Shown: positions 1 to 9,853, numbered from the stretch's first letter. The stretch: 64,000 nt of DNA from Nocardiopsis sp. FR4 (GCF_009830945.1 NZ_VWVV01000014.1:62001-126000), one strand, 5' to 3'. Notes: generated by a model not told the origin, from the sequence alone. Numbers and translations are program-made.

Positions 1-1078
1 CCTCGTCGCTCACCTCGATGCGCACCGACTGCCCGGTGTCCAGGCGCCGGATGGTCACCGTGCCCGCGCCGTGCTTGTAGGCGTTCTCCAGCAGGGTCGC
101 GATGATCTGCGCGAGGTCGGTGGGCACGGTCATCGCGGTCAGCCCCGGGTCCCCGGCGACCAGCAGCTTGCGTTCCTCGGTCTGGAAGACCGGCTGCCAC
201 TCGGACTGGAGGTGGTGCAGGACGGGGTCGATCTCGACCGCCTCCACCTCGGGGTTCTGGCTCTTGCGGGCCCGTCCCAGCAGGCTCTCCACGGTCTCCA
301 CCAGGCGTTCGGTCTGCGCGAGGGCGGCCTCGCCCTCCTCCCGGACCACCTGGGGGTTGTCGGCCTCGGCGAGGATCTCCTCCAGGCGCATCGTCAGCGC
401 GGTCAGCGGCGTGCGCAGCTGGTGGGAGGCGTCGGTGGCGAAGTGGCGTTCGGTGGCGATCAGCCCGGCGATGCGCTCGGCGCTGCGGTCCAGGACCTCG
501 GCCACCCGGTCGGCCTCGGGGATCCCGTACCGGTGGCCCCACGGCGTGGTGACGCCCGAGCCCAGGCGCTCGGCGGTGACCGCCAGGTCGATCAGGGGGA
601 GGGTGAGCCTGCGGGCCTGGAACATCGAGAGGCCGACGGCGACCCCGACGGCCAGCAGGGAGAGGGAGGCGATGCCCATCCAGGCGCGGACCACGCTCTG
701 CTGCACGTTCTCGGCGCTGGCCCACACCTCGACCATCGTGCCGCGGCCGGTGGTCGCCGCCGCCTTCAGCATGCTCGGGGAGTCGGGGATCTCGGGGTTG
801 AGGGCGGGGTCGCCCGCGGTCACGGAGCTGGACGAGCCCGCCGGGGTGATCCGGATGAACCGGTTCGGATGGTCCCGGTCGAACTCGCTGAGGTTGAGCT
901 CCCCGTGGACCTCCAGCATGGCGTCGCTCTCGGCGCCGATCAGCTCCGCCTCGCCTTGGAGCTGGCGGGTGCTCTCGTCGTGCACCAGCTTGTAGGTGAG
1001 CGCACCCAGGGGCAGCCCGAGCAGCATGACGGCGATGACGGTCACCACCAGGGTGGAGAAAACCATCCGCCTGCGCAT
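1..1078 (-). CDS. Two-component sensor histidine kinase (C-terminus cut by window edge)
   Basis: The frame opens at an ATG at 1078 and runs off the left edge without a stop, so about 359 N-terminal residues are visible. They show a short basic N-terminus, a first membrane segment (about 7-26), an extracytoplasmic loop of about 100 residues, a second membrane segment (about 130-150), a HAMP-like linker, an H-box with motif ATDASHQLRTPLTAL whose phospho-acceptor is His219, and an N-box (LLENAYKHG) of the HATPase_c domain. The G-boxes lie outside the window. The gene is 66 bp downstream of the response regulator on the same strand, so the two should form one operon and a phosphorelay pair. The signal sensed cannot be told from the sequence. 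Confidence 0.93.
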   Translation of the reverse strand, partial: MRRRMVFSTLVVTVIAVMLLGLPLGALTYKLVHDESTRQLQGEAELIGAESDAMLEVHGELNLSEFDRDHPNRFIRITPAGSSSSVTAGDPALNPEIPDSPSMLKAAATTGRGTMVEVWASAENVQQSVVRAWMGIASLSLLAVGVAVGLSMFQARRLTLPLIDLAVTAERLGSGVTTPWGHRYGIPEADRVAEVLDRSAERIAGLIATERHFATDASHQLRTPLTALTMRLEEILAEADNPQVVREEGEAALAQTERLVETVESLLGRARKSQNPEVEAVEIDPVLHHLQSEWQPVFQTEERKLLVAGDPGLTAMTVPTDLAQIIATLLENAYKHGAGTVTIRRLDTGQSVRIEVSDE

Positions 1079-1144
1079 GTCACCTCTGTTCGTCCGACCC
1101 GGAGGCGGCCGAGCGGCGCGGGGCGCCTCGAACCCAAGGTCGGT

Positions 1145-1813
1145 TCAGTCTCGCTCGAAACGGAAGCCGACGCCCCGGACGGTCGTGATGTACGACGGCT
1201 GGTTGGCGTCGTCTCCCAGTTTGCGCCGCAGCCAGGAGATGTGCATGTCCAGGGTCTTGGTCGACCCCCACCAGTTGGTGTCCCACACCTCCCGCATGAT
1301 CTGCTCGCGGGTGACGACCTTGCCCGCGTCGCGGACCAGCACGCGCAACAGGTCGAACTCCTTGGTGGTGAGCTGCAGCTCGCGCTCGCCCAGCCAGGCG
1401 CGGCGGGAGTCGTTGTCGATCCGCACGCCGTGGACCACGGGCACCTCGGCGCCGCCCCGGCGCAGCAGGGCGCGGACCCGGGCCAGCAGCTCGGCGAGCC
1501 GGAAGGGCTTGGTCACGTAGTCGTCGGCACCGGCGTCGAGGCCGACGACGGTGTCGACCTCGTCGGCGCGCGCGGTCAGGATGAGGATCGGCGTTCCGTG
1601 GCCCTCGGAGCGAAGCCGACGCGCCACCTCGAGACCGTCCATCTCGGGCAGCCCGAGATCCAGGACCATGAGGTCGATGTCTCCCGCACGGGCACGGTCG
1701 AGTGTCTCAATGCCGTTGACGGTCACGTCCACCGTGTAGCCCTCGCGACGGAGTGCGCGCGCGAGAGGCTCGGAGATCGAGACATCGTCTTCGGCCAGCA
1801 AAACGCAGGTCAT
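1145..1813 (-). CDS. OmpR/PhoB-family response regulator
   Basis: This 222-residue protein has a receiver domain (about 1-115) with acidic pocket D9/D10, phospho-acceptor Asp52, Thr80 and Lys102 (DDYVTKP). A winged-helix Trans_reg_C domain follows (about 130-220), ending in the usual SYITTVRGVGFRFE-type wing. It is the partner of the downstream histidine kinase. I chose the ATG at 1813 because the protein then begins exactly at the receiver's first strand (MTCVLLAEDD) and because TACGAT, a -10-like hexamer at 1821-1826 on this strand, lies 7 nt before it, which suggests a leaderless mRNA. A longer frame reaches 1897 but adds only unconserved-looking residues. Confidence 0.93.
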   Translation of the reverse strand: MTCVLLAEDDVSISEPLARALRREGYTVDVTVNGIETLDRARAGDIDLMVLDLGLPEMDGLEVARRLRSEGHGTPILILTARADEVDTVVGLDAGADDYVTKPFRLAELLARVRALLRRGGAEVPVVHGVRIDNDSRRAWLGERELQLTTKEFDLLRVLVRDAGKVVTREQIMREVWDTNWWGSTKTLDMHISWLRRKLGDDANQPSYITTVRGVGFRFERD

Positions 1814-1826
1814 GCTGCCGATCGTA

Positions 1827-2222
1827 GGTCCGGGGTCGTGCATTTCCCTATTATGCGCGCCGGATGTCCCAAGGTTGGCTGAAAATACGCTAATCACATA
1901 ACGGGCAAAGCGCTCGATTGATTACATTGTGTGTTTTATTTGTACGTATATGGCGAAAGATGGATGTTCGCGGCGACAGGGAGGGCATATCCGGTTACCT
2001 GCCCCTCCGTTGGACTTCTGACCGCACGGGTTCTTCCGCACGCGCCGTGATGTGTCCGGCCGGATGCCCGGTCTCTCCCCGTACGGACCCGCCTGCGTGC
2101 CGTAGGCGGAAAAGTGGGAGGATTCCTGTCGCAACCGGTACCGGGAACGGCACGGTGGCGGCCGTCCGCCGCGGGGCCGCCCACCACCGCGACCGGCGTC
2201 CCCGAGAGCGAGGAGACCGCAC
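1827..2222. promoter_or_regulatory. Divergent intergenic region with AT-rich island
   Basis: About 400 bp lie between the response regulator and the rightward membrane-protein gene. Positions about 1880-1955 are strikingly AT-rich for this genome. They contain a -35-like TTGATT (1918-1923) and a -10-like TACGTA (1943-1948), 19 bp apart, facing right. No convincing gene is present: the open frames here have poor codon position bias. A promoter for the rightward gene is likely; a role in two-component control is only a guess. Confidence 0.35.
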
Positions 2223-2927
2223 GTGAACCCCCACGACACCTCCGGGCACGGCGTCGGATCCGGTCCACCGCCCCCGCCTCCCGTGGCCCCGGGGCCGCCG
2301 CCCCCGGGACCCCTCGGCCAGCCGCCCCCGCCGCGGGGGCGCTACGGCACGGGGCTGGTGGCCGTGCTCGCCGTGATCGCCGTGCTGGCGGGCGCCTCCT
2401 TCCTCGGCGGCGGCATCGCCCTCGGCGGGATGCTGACCGGGCGCCTGGCCGCCGGGGAGGAGCCCGTGCCCTCCGCCGGACCCGGCGGGGAACCTGGGAG
2501 GTCGCCCTCGCCGACCGCCCCCACCGGGGAGCCGGCGCCGACCGCGGAGCCCCCGCCGGAGCCCGCCCCGGGGGCCGTGGAGCTCATGTCATCCGAGGAC
2601 CTGGTCGCCGAGCTGCGGCGCGACTTCGGCATCACCGCCCGCCAGGACACCACCGAGGACATCTGCGGCCCCGCCGACGAGGAGGAGTCCACCCTCTTCC
2701 GGTGCACCTCCGCGATGGACACCAACCTCGTGCGGGTGGCCGCCTTCGAGAGCGCCGCGATCGCCGGGATCGCCGCGATGGCCATGCTGGAGAGCGAGGA
2801 CGGCGAGGCTCAGGACGTCCAGGACGCCTGCCACTTCGTGCTGGTGTGGTTCGAGCACAACGGACTCGACCGGGGCGAGCGCGACGCGATGGCCGAGGCC
2901 GCCCGGGAGGCCGCGGGCTGTCTCTGA
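2223..2927 (+). CDS. Proline-rich single-pass membrane protein with extracytoplasmic Cys-containing domain
   Basis: The 234-residue protein starts at a GTG preceded by GAGGAG. It has a Pro/Gly-rich cytoplasmic N-terminus (about 1-40), one hydrophobic segment (about 45-70), a Pro/Glu/Ala linker (about 78-120) and a small C-terminal domain with four cysteines (CGPADE, FRCTSA, DACHF, AAGCL) that could form two disulfides outside the cell. The layout of Pro-rich tail, membrane anchor and small domain is common in actinobacterial envelope proteins. I do not recognise the domain and assign no function. It is divergent from the two-component system, so it could be a target of it; that is inference. 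Confidence 0.75.
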   Translation: MNPHDTSGHGVGSGPPPPPPVAPGPPPPGPLGQPPPPRGRYGTGLVAVLAVIAVLAGASFLGGGIALGGMLTGRLAAGEEPVPSAGPGGEPGRSPSPTAPTGEPAPTAEPPPEPAPGAVELMSSEDLVAELRRDFGITARQDTTEDICGPADEEESTLFRCTSAMDTNLVRVAAFESAAIAGIAAMAMLESEDGEAQDVQDACHFVLVWFEHNGLDRGERDAMAEAAREAAGCL

Positions 2928-2959
2928 ACCGGGCGGGGAGCCGCCCGCTCCCACACGAA

Positions 2960-2991
2960 GGGCCCTCCGGGAACGGTGTCCCGGAGGGCCC
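2960..2991. terminator. Bidirectional hairpin terminator
   Basis: A perfect 13-bp stem (2960-2972 with 2979-2991) encloses a 6-nt loop. It sits between two convergent genes ending at 2927 and 3010. There is no long T-tract, as is usual in high-GC actinobacteria. Confidence 0.75.
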
Positions 2992-3009
2992 CGCGCGGCT
3001 CAGGAGCGG

Positions 3010-4899
3010 TTACCTCCTGCCGGGCTTCCCGGGCTTGCCGTCCTTGTGGTGGCCGTGCTTGTGGCCGCGCCCGCGGTCGCGCGGGTGCTCGGAGCCGCCG
3101 TCACCCTCGGGCACGGTCGCCTCCTCGCCCACGACGATGCGGCCGGAACCGCCCTCGGGGTAGTCGGCCGCGGTGACCCGGCCCCCCAGCGTCCCGGTGA
3201 GCAGGTCGGCCAGGGCGCCCTGGTAGGTCGAGCCCACCACGGTGAAGCCGGCGCCGCGGAACGGGTACATGTCGCCGCCTCGCGCGGAGAAGTCGTTGGT
3301 CGCGACCGTGATCGGGTCGCCGTCCACGACCTCGCCGTCCTCCACGATCACCGTGCCGTCGTGCAGGATCACGTTGCGGACCCGCTCGCCCGGGGTGAGC
3401 ACGGTGCCGTCCGCGTCGACCACCTGCGCGGTGCGCTCCGGGTCGTAGGCGAAGTTGACCCCGGCGACCTGCATGAACGCGCCGCTGGCGGCGGGCGCGG
3501 CGGCCACGCCCTGCTCCAGCAGCTCCTTGATCTGCGAGCGCGGGATGTCGGGGACCACCGCCACCTGGTTGGCGAACGGGGCGATGGAGTAGGTGTCCAG
3601 GGCGGTCAGCGGACCGGCCGGGATCACCGAGCCGTTGCGGATGCCGCCGCCGTTCTGGATGCCGATCCGCGGCTCGGGCACCCCGTACTCCGCGGCGTTG
3701 CGTACGCCGGTGTCCAGCAGCGCGTCCGCCACCAGGTTGCCCAGGTTGGTCTCCTGGGTGCGCACGCCGGGGTCGCGGACGCCGTTCAGGGCGACCTCGC
3801 TCCGGGCCACCTCGGTCTCGGCCAGCCCGGCCACGTGCTCGCTGACGGGCTTGGTCACCTGCGCCTCGACCTCGGGGTGGGGCTCGGTCTCGCTGGAGAC
3901 CACCACCGGGCCGGAGCGGTCGGAGACCGACACCAGGTCGCCGCCGTCGAAGTTCACCACCAGGCGGCCCACGTACTTGTAGTCGGCCCCGGCGGTGACG
4001 ATCGGCACCTCGACGCCCTCGGGGTTGGTGGCGATCAGCGGGTAGGCCAGCGGCTCCCCGGTCTCCGGGTGCGCGGTGACCTGGTCGCCGGGGACCAGGG
4101 CGTCGTCCGGGTCGGCCATGATCTCGTGGCCGCCGCCCGAGACGATGGCGTCGATCCCGGTCAGCTCACCGGCCACGCGCTCCTCGTAGCCGATGTTCTG
4201 CAGGTGGGAGATCAGAATGATCTTGTCCACGCCCTCGGCGGTCAGGCGGTCGACCTCGGCCTGGACCGGGGCCACGAGGTCCTCCACCACCACGCCGCGC
4301 GGGCTGCTGATGGTGGCCAGGGGCGGGTACAGCGCGCCGACGACGCCCACCCGGTGACCGGAGACGTCGACCACGGTGCTGGGCGCGATCCGGTCGCCCA
4401 GGGCGGCCAGGCGGGGCTCGGCGGACACGTCCACGTTGGCCGCGACCACCGGCGTGTCCAGCTCCTCCAGGAAGTCGGCGTACACGTCGGGGCCGAGGTC
4501 GAACTCGTGGTTGCCCATCGAGACCGCGTCGTAGTCGGCGTAGCGGGCCGCGATGGCGTCGTAGAAGGGGGCGCCCTCCTCCAGCGAGGCTGACATCTCC
4601 GGCCCGGGCAGGTACATGTCGCCGGAGTTGACGGTGACGACACCGCGCTCGGCGGCCTCGTCCGCGCCCGCCTCGGCGCCGGCGGCCTCGGACTCGCGCA
4701 ACTGGCCGAGCAGCGTGGTGAAGCGCGCGGCGCCCCCGAAGTCGGGCTGTCCGGAGGCGGACAGCAGCGCGGACTCGGGGTCGTTGGCGTGCAGGATCGT
4801 CAGGGTGAAGTCCGCGGTGGACGCGCTCGCCGCGGAGGCGGGGGCCACCAGGGCACTCGTCAGCACCAGTGCGGTCGAGACGCGCACGAGTCTGGACAT
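3010..4899 (-). CDS. Exported bifunctional metallophosphatase/5'-nucleotidase
   Basis: This 629-residue protein has a Sec signal peptide (about 1-27, ending ASAASAS). An N-terminal calcineurin-like metallophosphoesterase domain shows LHANDPES, NSGDMYLPG, MGNHEFDLG, ISHLQ and SGGGHE. A C-terminal 5_nucleotid_C domain (about 350-570) includes IQNGGGIR, and NDFSARGGD lies near its end. It should hydrolyse extracellular nucleotides or related phosphoesters to feed purine and phosphate salvage. In the first metal motif the usual Asp-x-His is Asp-x-Glu (NDPES), a variant I recall from other bacterial members. The tail of about 30 residues is rich in His, Lys, Arg and Gly, and there is no LPXTG anchor, so the enzyme may be released or bind the wall by charge. 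The SD AAGGAG before 4899 fixes the start. Confidence 0.92.
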   Translation of the reverse strand: MSRLVRVSTALVLTSALVAPASAASASTADFTLTILHANDPESALLSASGQPDFGGAARFTTLLGQLRESEAAGAEAGADEAAERGVVTVNSGDMYLPGPEMSASLEEGAPFYDAIAARYADYDAVSMGNHEFDLGPDVYADFLEELDTPVVAANVDVSAEPRLAALGDRIAPSTVVDVSGHRVGVVGALYPPLATISSPRGVVVEDLVAPVQAEVDRLTAEGVDKIILISHLQNIGYEERVAGELTGIDAIVSGGGHEIMADPDDALVPGDQVTAHPETGEPLAYPLIATNPEGVEVPIVTAGADYKYVGRLVVNFDGGDLVSVSDRSGPVVVSSETEPHPEVEAQVTKPVSEHVAGLAETEVARSEVALNGVRDPGVRTQETNLGNLVADALLDTGVRNAAEYGVPEPRIGIQNGGGIRNGSVIPAGPLTALDTYSIAPFANQVAVVPDIPRSQIKELLEQGVAAAPAASGAFMQVAGVNFAYDPERTAQVVDADGTVLTPGERVRNVILHDGTVIVEDGEVVDGDPITVATNDFSARGGDMYPFRGAGFTVVGSTYQGALADLLTGTLGGRVTAADYPEGGSGRIVVGEEATVPEGDGGSEHPRDRGRGHKHGHHKDGKPGKPGRR

Positions 4900-5070
4900 C
4901 TTGCTCCTTCGGGGGACGGGCAGAGGGGACCACCCTAGAGGCGCCGGGCGAAGAGATCACGTGTCCCGGGGTTACGATTCCCAGAATCTGCGGTACCGAT
5001 ACGGGTTTTTCGGTCTGTCCCCGTGGCGCGTCCCGCCCCCGCCGCGCACGCCCGCCGGGGGAGCAAGCCC

Positions 5071-5076
5071 TACGAT
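5071..5076 (+). promoter_or_regulatory. -10-like hexamer TACGAT for the membrane-protein gene at 5117
   Basis: TACGAT lies about 40 bp before the GTG at 5117. It implies a short leader that carries the GGAGG ribosome-binding site at 5106-5110. Confidence 0.45.
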
Positions 5077-5116
5077 GGACGGGTCAGACCGGCTCGACTT
5101 TCCGCGGAGGACGTCC

Positions 5117-5596
5117 GTGTTTCCCTCTGGCCAGGACCCGTTCGGGACTCACCTGGACGCCCTCGACCCCCAGGCGCCCCTGCCGAGGAGGGTGGCGCTC
5201 GTCCGGACCCTGATGTTCGTGGGCGGCGCCTGCGGCATGGCCCTGTCGGCGCTCTTCCTCATGGGGCTGAGCGTGCCCCCGGAGGCCATGGCCGAGGTGA
5301 TGCGGGAACAGGAGGGCGTCGAGGTCGACGTGGCCACCGTGCGCGCCATGATGGTGGTCATGGCCGCGGTCACCGGCGTCTACGGGCTGCTGTCCACCCT
5401 GCTGGCCAGTCGGATCCGCCGCCGCACGCTCGGGGTCTTCTGGGGAGTCGTGCTCTTCCAGACCGCGGCGGGCGCGCTGCTGCTGTGGAACCTGCTCGCC
5501 GGCGACCTGCTGGCCGTGGTCCCGCTGGGCTTCGCGGTCGCGATGGTGGCGCAGATGCTCTCCCGGGAGGGCCGCGCCCACTACGGTCTGCTCTGA
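5117..5596 (+). CDS. Small four-helix membrane protein, function unknown
   Basis: With the GTG at 5117 (SD GGAGG, 7 nt upstream) this is a 159-residue protein. It has a soluble N-terminus of about 30 residues and four hydrophobic segments (about 33-55, 72-95, 105-125 and 130-148). A short loop after the first segment holds the acidic stretch EVMREQEGVEVD. The C-terminus ends REGRAHYGLL. The frame stays open much further upstream, but that part is antisense to the nucleotidase signal-peptide region and is not believable. Its last 16 bases overlap the end of the convergent kinase gene. I do not recognise the family. Confidence 0.75.
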   Translation: MFPSGQDPFGTHLDALDPQAPLPRRVALVRTLMFVGGACGMALSALFLMGLSVPPEAMAEVMREQEGVEVDVATVRAMMVVMAAVTGVYGLLSTLLASRIRRRTLGVFWGVVLFQTAAGALLLWNLLAGDLLAVVPLGFAVAMVAQMLSREGRAHYGLL

Positions 5597-6609
5597 CCGC
5601 CGCCGAAGAGCCCCCTCTTGCGCGGCGGCAGCGGCGGGCGCACCGCCACCTCGGTCCAGTTGCGCTCCAGCACCCGCCGCACCGGGGCGCCCCCGTCCAG
5701 GTCCAGGCAGGAGCGCAGCAGTTCGGCGGCCTCGGGCCGTTCGTCGGGGTCCTTGGCCATCGCGGCCAGCACCAGGCGCTCCAGACCGGGCGGAAGGTGG
5801 TCCAGGTCCGGCTCCTCGAACATCACGCGCCGGGCCATCTCCTTGATCCCGGCCCGCCCGAAGGGGTCGTGCGCGGCCGCGGCGAAGGCCACCGTCGTCC
5901 CCCACAGGAACACGTCGGCCTTCTGAGTCGTGGGCTCCCGGCGGTACTGCTCGGGGCTGATCCACCCCGGGGTGCCCAGTTTGTCCACCTGCGCGGCCAC
6001 GCGCTCGTCGGGCAGCGTCTCCGGTGAGGGCAGCCTGAGGTCCCGGTAGGCCCGGCGCATCCGGCGCAGCCGGATCCACTTGGTGGGGTCGGGGTCCTCC
6101 AGGGGGTGGGCGATGCCGAAGTCCAGCAGTTTGGGCCCGCTGGCGGAGAGCACCACGTTGCTCGGTTTGAGGTCGCGGTGCACCACCCCGGCGGCGTGGA
6201 TGGCCCGCAGCGCCTCCGCGGTGCCCGCGGCCAGCCCCAGGAGCATCCCCCCGCGCAGGCGGCCGTGCCGTTCCACGTGGTACCGCAGGGTGGGGCCCGG
6301 CACGTACTCGGTGATCATCCACGGCCGCTCGGCCCGGACGTCGGCGCGCACGAACCGGGCCACCGAGGGGCTGTTCACCCGGGACAGCAGGCGCGCCTCC
6401 AGCGCGAACCGCTCGCGGAAGCGCGGGTCGGCGGCCTGCTCGGCGTGAACCACCTTGACCGCCAGGTAACCGTGCACGCCGGGGGAGTCCGCGGCGTAGA
6501 CCGTGCCCATGCCGCCCGAGCCGATCCGGCCCCGGACCCGGTGTCCGCCGACCTCCCGGGGGTCGCCCGGTTCGAGGGGTGCGAGCCTGCGTGCGCCGCG
6601 CGCCTTCAT
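5581..6609 (-). CDS. Soluble Ser/Thr protein kinase (Hanks type)
   Basis: The 342-residue protein is nearly all kinase domain: glycine loop GRIGSGGMGTVY (about 28-39), catalytic Lys in AVKVV, HRDLKPSNV catalytic loop, DFG in LLDFGIA, and GTPGWISPEQ at the end of the activation segment. There is no transmembrane helix and no PASTA or other sensor domain, so it should act in the cytosol. The C-terminal tail is short and basic (PPRKRGLFGGG). An insert between DFG and the GTPG motif (about 190-230, Arg-rich) is longer than usual. The substrate is unknown; the neighbours do not indicate one. Confidence 0.92.
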   Translation of the reverse strand: MKARGARRLAPLEPGDPREVGGHRVRGRIGSGGMGTVYAADSPGVHGYLAVKVVHAEQAADPRFRERFALEARLLSRVNSPSVARFVRADVRAERPWMITEYVPGPTLRYHVERHGRLRGGMLLGLAAGTAEALRAIHAAGVVHRDLKPSNVVLSASGPKLLDFGIAHPLEDPDPTKWIRLRRMRRAYRDLRLPSPETLPDERVAAQVDKLGTPGWISPEQYRREPTTQKADVFLWGTTVAFAAAAHDPFGRAGIKEMARRVMFEEPDLDHLPPGLERLVLAAMAKDPDERPEAAELLRSCLDLDGGAPVRRVLERNWTEVAVRPPLPPRKRGLFGGGQSRP

Positions 6610-6744
6610 GTGGGGCTCCCGGTTCGCTGGGGGACTCTGCGCCGGATCCTACCGCCGTCCGCGGAGGCCCGCCCATGCCGTCCACAGGGCCTCCCGAACG
6701 TCGGCGGTCTCTGGCACTGTCAAGGGTGGGAAGGAGCACCGCCC

Positions 6745-7119
6745 ATGACCCCTCAGCAGTTCGTCGACGCCGCCCTGTGGTTCCCCGAGACCACCGAGAG
6801 CGAGCCCTTCGGGCCCGGCACCCTGGTGTACAAGGTGGCCGGGCAGAAGATGTTCGCCCTGATCAGAGGGGAGGATCCGGCCACGGTCAACCTCAAGTGC
6901 GACCCCGGTCTCGCCCTGGAGCTGCGCCACCAGTTCCCGGCGGTCACCCCGGGCTACCACATGAACAAGAGACACTGGAACTCCGTGCTCCTGGACGGCA
7001 CCGTGCCCGACGACGAGATCATGGAGATGCTCCGACACTCCTACGTCCTGGCCGCGGGCAGCCTGCGCCGGGCCGACCGCGACCGCGTGCTCGCCGTCCT
7101 GGGCGAGGACGCGCCCTGA
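6745..7119 (+). CDS. MmcQ/YjbR-family DNA-binding-fold protein
   Basis: This 124-residue protein has the features of the MmcQ/YjbR (CyaY-like fold) family: FPETTESEPFG near the N-terminus, VYKVAGQKMFAL, VNLKCDP, and the strongly typical PGYHMNKRHWNSV. The biological role of the family is not settled. The start is supported by AAGGAG at 6731-6736. It ends 18 bp before recD2 and may be co-transcribed with it. Confidence 0.9.
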   Translation: MTPQQFVDAALWFPETTESEPFGPGTLVYKVAGQKMFALIRGEDPATVNLKCDPGLALELRHQFPAVTPGYHMNKRHWNSVLLDGTVPDDEIMEMLRHSYVLAAGSLRRADRDRVLAVLGEDAP

Positions 7120-7137
7120 CCCCGGAGAGGACGCCAC

Positions 7138-9351
7138 GTGCCCGACCCCGCCCGCCCCGCCGTCGTCCAGGGAGTCCTGGAGCGGATCACCTACGCCAAC
7201 GAGGAGACCGGCTACACCGTCGCCCGGGTCGACACCGGGGGCAGCGACCTGCTCACCGTGGTCGGCGCGCTCATGGGCGTGCAGCCCGGCGAGGCGCTGC
7301 GCCTGCGCGGGCGCTGGGGCTCCCACCCCCAGTACGGGCGCCAGTTCCACGTGGACGACTACACCACCGTGCTGCCCGCCACCGTCCAGGGCATCCGCCG
7401 CTACCTCGGCTCCGGCCTGATCAAGGGCATCGGCCCCAAGATGGCCGAACGCATCGTCGGGCACTTCGGCACCGAGGCCCTGGAGGTGATCGAGGAGGCG
7501 CCCGAGCGGCTCATCGAGGTGCCGGGCCTGGGCCCCAAGCGCACCCGGCTCATCGCCGACGCCTGGGAGGAGCAGAAGGCGATCAAGGAGGTGATGGTCT
7601 TCCTCCAGGGGGTGGAGGTCACCACCTCCCTGGCCGTGCGCATCTACAAGAAGTACGGCGACGCCTCGATCGACGTCGTGCGGAAGGAGCCCTACCGGCT
7701 GGCCTCGGACGTGTGGGGGATCGGGTTCAAGACCGCCGACACCATCGCGCGGGCGGTCGGCATCCCGCACGACAGCCCGCAGCGGGTGATGGCGGGCATC
7801 CAGTTCACCCTCTCGGAGTCCACCGGCGACGGGCACTGCTACCTGCCCGAGGAGAAGCTCATCTCCGCCGCGGTCAAGATCCTCCAGGTGGAGGCCGGGC
7901 TGGTGATCGAGTGCGTCGCCGAACTCGTCGCCACCGAGGGCGTGGTCCGCGAGACCGTTTCCGGGCCCGGGGGCGAGCCCGTGCGCGCCGTCTACCTGCT
8001 GCCCATGCACCGCGCCGAGATCGGCCTCACCTCCGGGCTGCGCGGCCTGCTCGACGCCCCGGCCGACCGCATGCCCGCGTTCGCCGGGGTGGACTGGGAC
8101 GCGGCCCTGGACTGGCTGCGCGCCCGCACGGGGGCCGAACTCGCCGAGGCCCAGCGCGAGGCCGTGCGCCTGGCCCTGTCGGAGAAGGTGTGCGTGCTCA
8201 CCGGCGGCCCCGGCTGCGGCAAGTCCTTCACGGTCTCCTCCGTGGTCACCCTGGCCGCGGCCAAGCGGGCCAAGGTCATCCTGGCCGCGCCCACCGGCCG
8301 GGCCGCCAAACGCCTCACCGAGCTGACCGGCGTCGAGGCCCTCACGGTGCACCGGCTGCTGGAGCTGCGCCCGGGCGGCGAGGCCACCTACGACCGCGAC
8401 AACCCGCTCGACTGCGACCTCCTGGTGGTGGACGAGGCCTCCATGCTGGACGTGCTGCTGGCCAACAAGCTGGTCAAGGCGGTGCCGCCCGGGGCGCACC
8501 TCCTGTTCGTCGGCGACGTGGACCAACTGCCCTCCGTCGGCGCGGGCCAGGTGCTGCGCGACCTGCTCGACGAGCACTCGCCCGTGCCCAGCGTGCGCCT
8601 GACCCACGTCTTCCGCCAGGCCCAGGACTCCGGGGTGGTCACCAACGCCCACCGGATCAACGGCGGCGAGCCGCCGCACTTCCAGGGCATGTCCGACTTC
8701 TTCCTGTTCCCCTGCGAGGAGTCCGAGGACGCCGCCGAGATGACCGTGGACGTGGTCGCCCGCCGCATCCCCCGCCGCTTCGGCCTCGACCCGCGCCGGG
8801 ACGTGCAGGTGCTCACCCCCATGAAGGGCGGCCCCGCCGGGGCGGCCAACCTCAACAGCGCCCTCCAGGCAGCCGTCACCCCGGCGGGCGAGCACGTCCC
8901 CGAACGCCGGTTCGGGGGCCGGGTCTTCCGGGTCGGCGACAAGGTCACCCAGATCCGCAACAACTACGAGAAGGGCCGCAACGGCGTCTTCAACGGCACC
9001 CTCGGCGTGGTCACCGGGATCGACACCGTGGCCCAGGAGGTCGCGGTGCGCACCGACGAGGACGAGGAGATCTCCTACGACTTCGCCGAACTCGACGAGC
9101 TCGCCCACGCCTACGCGATCACCGTGCACCGCTCCCAGGGCAGCGAGTACCCCGCCGTGGTGGTACCCGTCACCACCAGCGCGTGGATGATGCTCCAGCG
9201 CAACCTGCTCTACACCGCCGTGACCAGGGCCAAGAAGCTGGTCGTCCTGGTCGGCTCCCGCCGGGCCCTGGCCCAGGCGGTCCGCAACGCCACCTCGGGG
9301 CACCGGCACACGGCGCTGGCGCACCGGCTGCGCTCCGTGGGGGCGGGTTGA
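7138..9351 (+). CDS. recD2: RecD2-type ATP-dependent DNA helicase
   Basis: The 737-residue protein has an N-terminal OB-like region, tandem helix-hairpin-helix segments (about 85-200, with [15 protein letters not shown] and [12 protein letters not shown]) and SF1B motor motifs: Walker A GGPGCGKS (356-363), Walker [10 protein letters not shown], a [10 protein letters not shown] motif III and the C-terminal [10 protein letters not shown] motif. RecD2 enzymes are 5'-3' helicases found in bacteria without RecBC. Here AdnAB elsewhere in the window fills the end-resection role, so this should be a repair or genome-stability helicase. The GTG start has GGAGAGG just upstream. Confidence 0.95.
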   Translation: MPDPARPAVVQGVLERITYANEETGYTVARVDTGGSDLLTVVGALMGVQPGEALRLRGRWGSHPQYGRQFHVDDYTTVLPATVQGIRRYLGSGLIKGIGPKMAERIVGHFGTEALEVIEEAPERLIEVPGLGPKRTRLIADAWEEQKAIKEVMVFLQGVEVTTSLAVRIYKKYGDASIDVVRKEPYRLASDVWGIGFKTADTIARAVGIPHDSPQRVMAGIQFTLSESTGDGHCYLPEEKLISAAVKILQVEAGLVIECVAELVATEGVVRETVSGPGGEPVRAVYLLPMHRAEIGLTSGLRGLLDAPADRMPAFAGVDWDAALDWLRARTGAELAEAQREAVRLALSEKVCVLTGGPGCGKSFTVSSVVTLAAAKRAKVILAAPTGRAAKRLTELTGVEALTVHRLLELRPGGEATYDRDNPLDCDLLVVDEASMLDVLLANKLVKAVPPGAHLLFVGDVDQLPSVGAGQVLRDLLDEHSPVPSVRLTHVFRQAQDSGVVTNAHRINGGEPPHFQGMSDFFLFPCEESEDAAEMTVDVVARRIPRRFGLDPRRDVQVLTPMKGGPAGAANLNSALQAAVTPAGEHVPERRFGGRVFRVGDKVTQIRNNYEKGRNGVFNGTLGVVTGIDTVAQEVAVRTDEDEEISYDFAELDELAHAYAITVHRSQGSEYPAVVVPVTTSAWMMLQRNLLYTAVTRAKKLVVLVGSRRALAQAVRNATSGHRHTALAHRLRSVGAG

Positions 9352-9421
9352 GCCTCCCGTGACCGCGCGCCCCGGGCGCTCCCCGGCCCCGCCCGCGGAC
9401 ACGCCAGTAGGCTGGGGGACC

Positions 9422-9853
9422 GTGGAACAGCAGACACTGATCGTGGTGGCCGCCGCCGTCGTCCGGGACGGCCGCGTGCTGGCCGCCCAGCGCGCCGACC
9501 CGGCGGCGCTGCGCGGCCGGTGGGAGTTCCCCGGCGGCAAGGTCGACCCGGGGGAGACCCCCGAGCGCGCCCTGGTCCGCGAGTGCCGGGAGGAACTGGG
9601 CGTGGAGGTGCGCCCCGTGGGCCGGATCGGCGCGGACGCGCCCTTCCCCGCGCCCGGCCCCGGCCGCGCGCGCCCGGCGGTGCTGCGGCTGTGGCACGCC
9701 GAACTCCTCTCCGGAGAGCCGCGGCCCCTGGAACACCTGTCCCTGCGCTGGCTCACCGCCGCCGACCTGCGCACCCCGGACTGGCTCCCCGTCGACCTGC
9801 CCTTCCTCGACGCCGTCGAACCGCTGCTCGTGCCGGGCGCCGTCGCACCCTGA
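9422..9853 (+). CDS. MutT-like NUDIX hydrolase (8-oxo-dGTP diphosphatase type)
   Basis: The 143-residue protein carries a full Nudix box ([21 protein letters not shown]) preceded by GRWEFPGGK, the signature of MutT-type sanitising enzymes that hydrolyse 8-oxo-dGTP. The GTG at 9422 was chosen over one at 9359 because TAGGCT at 9408-9413 is a good -10 hexamer 8 nt before it, implying a leaderless transcript, and because the residues from the earlier start are low complexity. It follows recD2 closely but appears to have its own promoter. Confidence 0.88.
   Translation: MEQQTLIVVAAAVVRDGRVLAAQRADPAALRGRWEFPGGKVDPGETPERALVRECREELGVEVRPVGRIGADAPFPAPGPGRARPAVLRLWHAELLSGEPRPLEHLSLRWLTAADLRTPDWLPVDLPFLDAVEPLLVPGAVAP

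Noticed and set aside
1918-2226. Plus-strand open frame in the AT-rich intergenic island
   Set aside because: It lacks codon-position bias and a ribosome-binding site and crosses the likely promoter.
4616-5116. Extending the small membrane protein gene upstream to 4616
   Set aside because: The extra part is antisense to the nucleotidase signal-peptide region and crosses both promoters.
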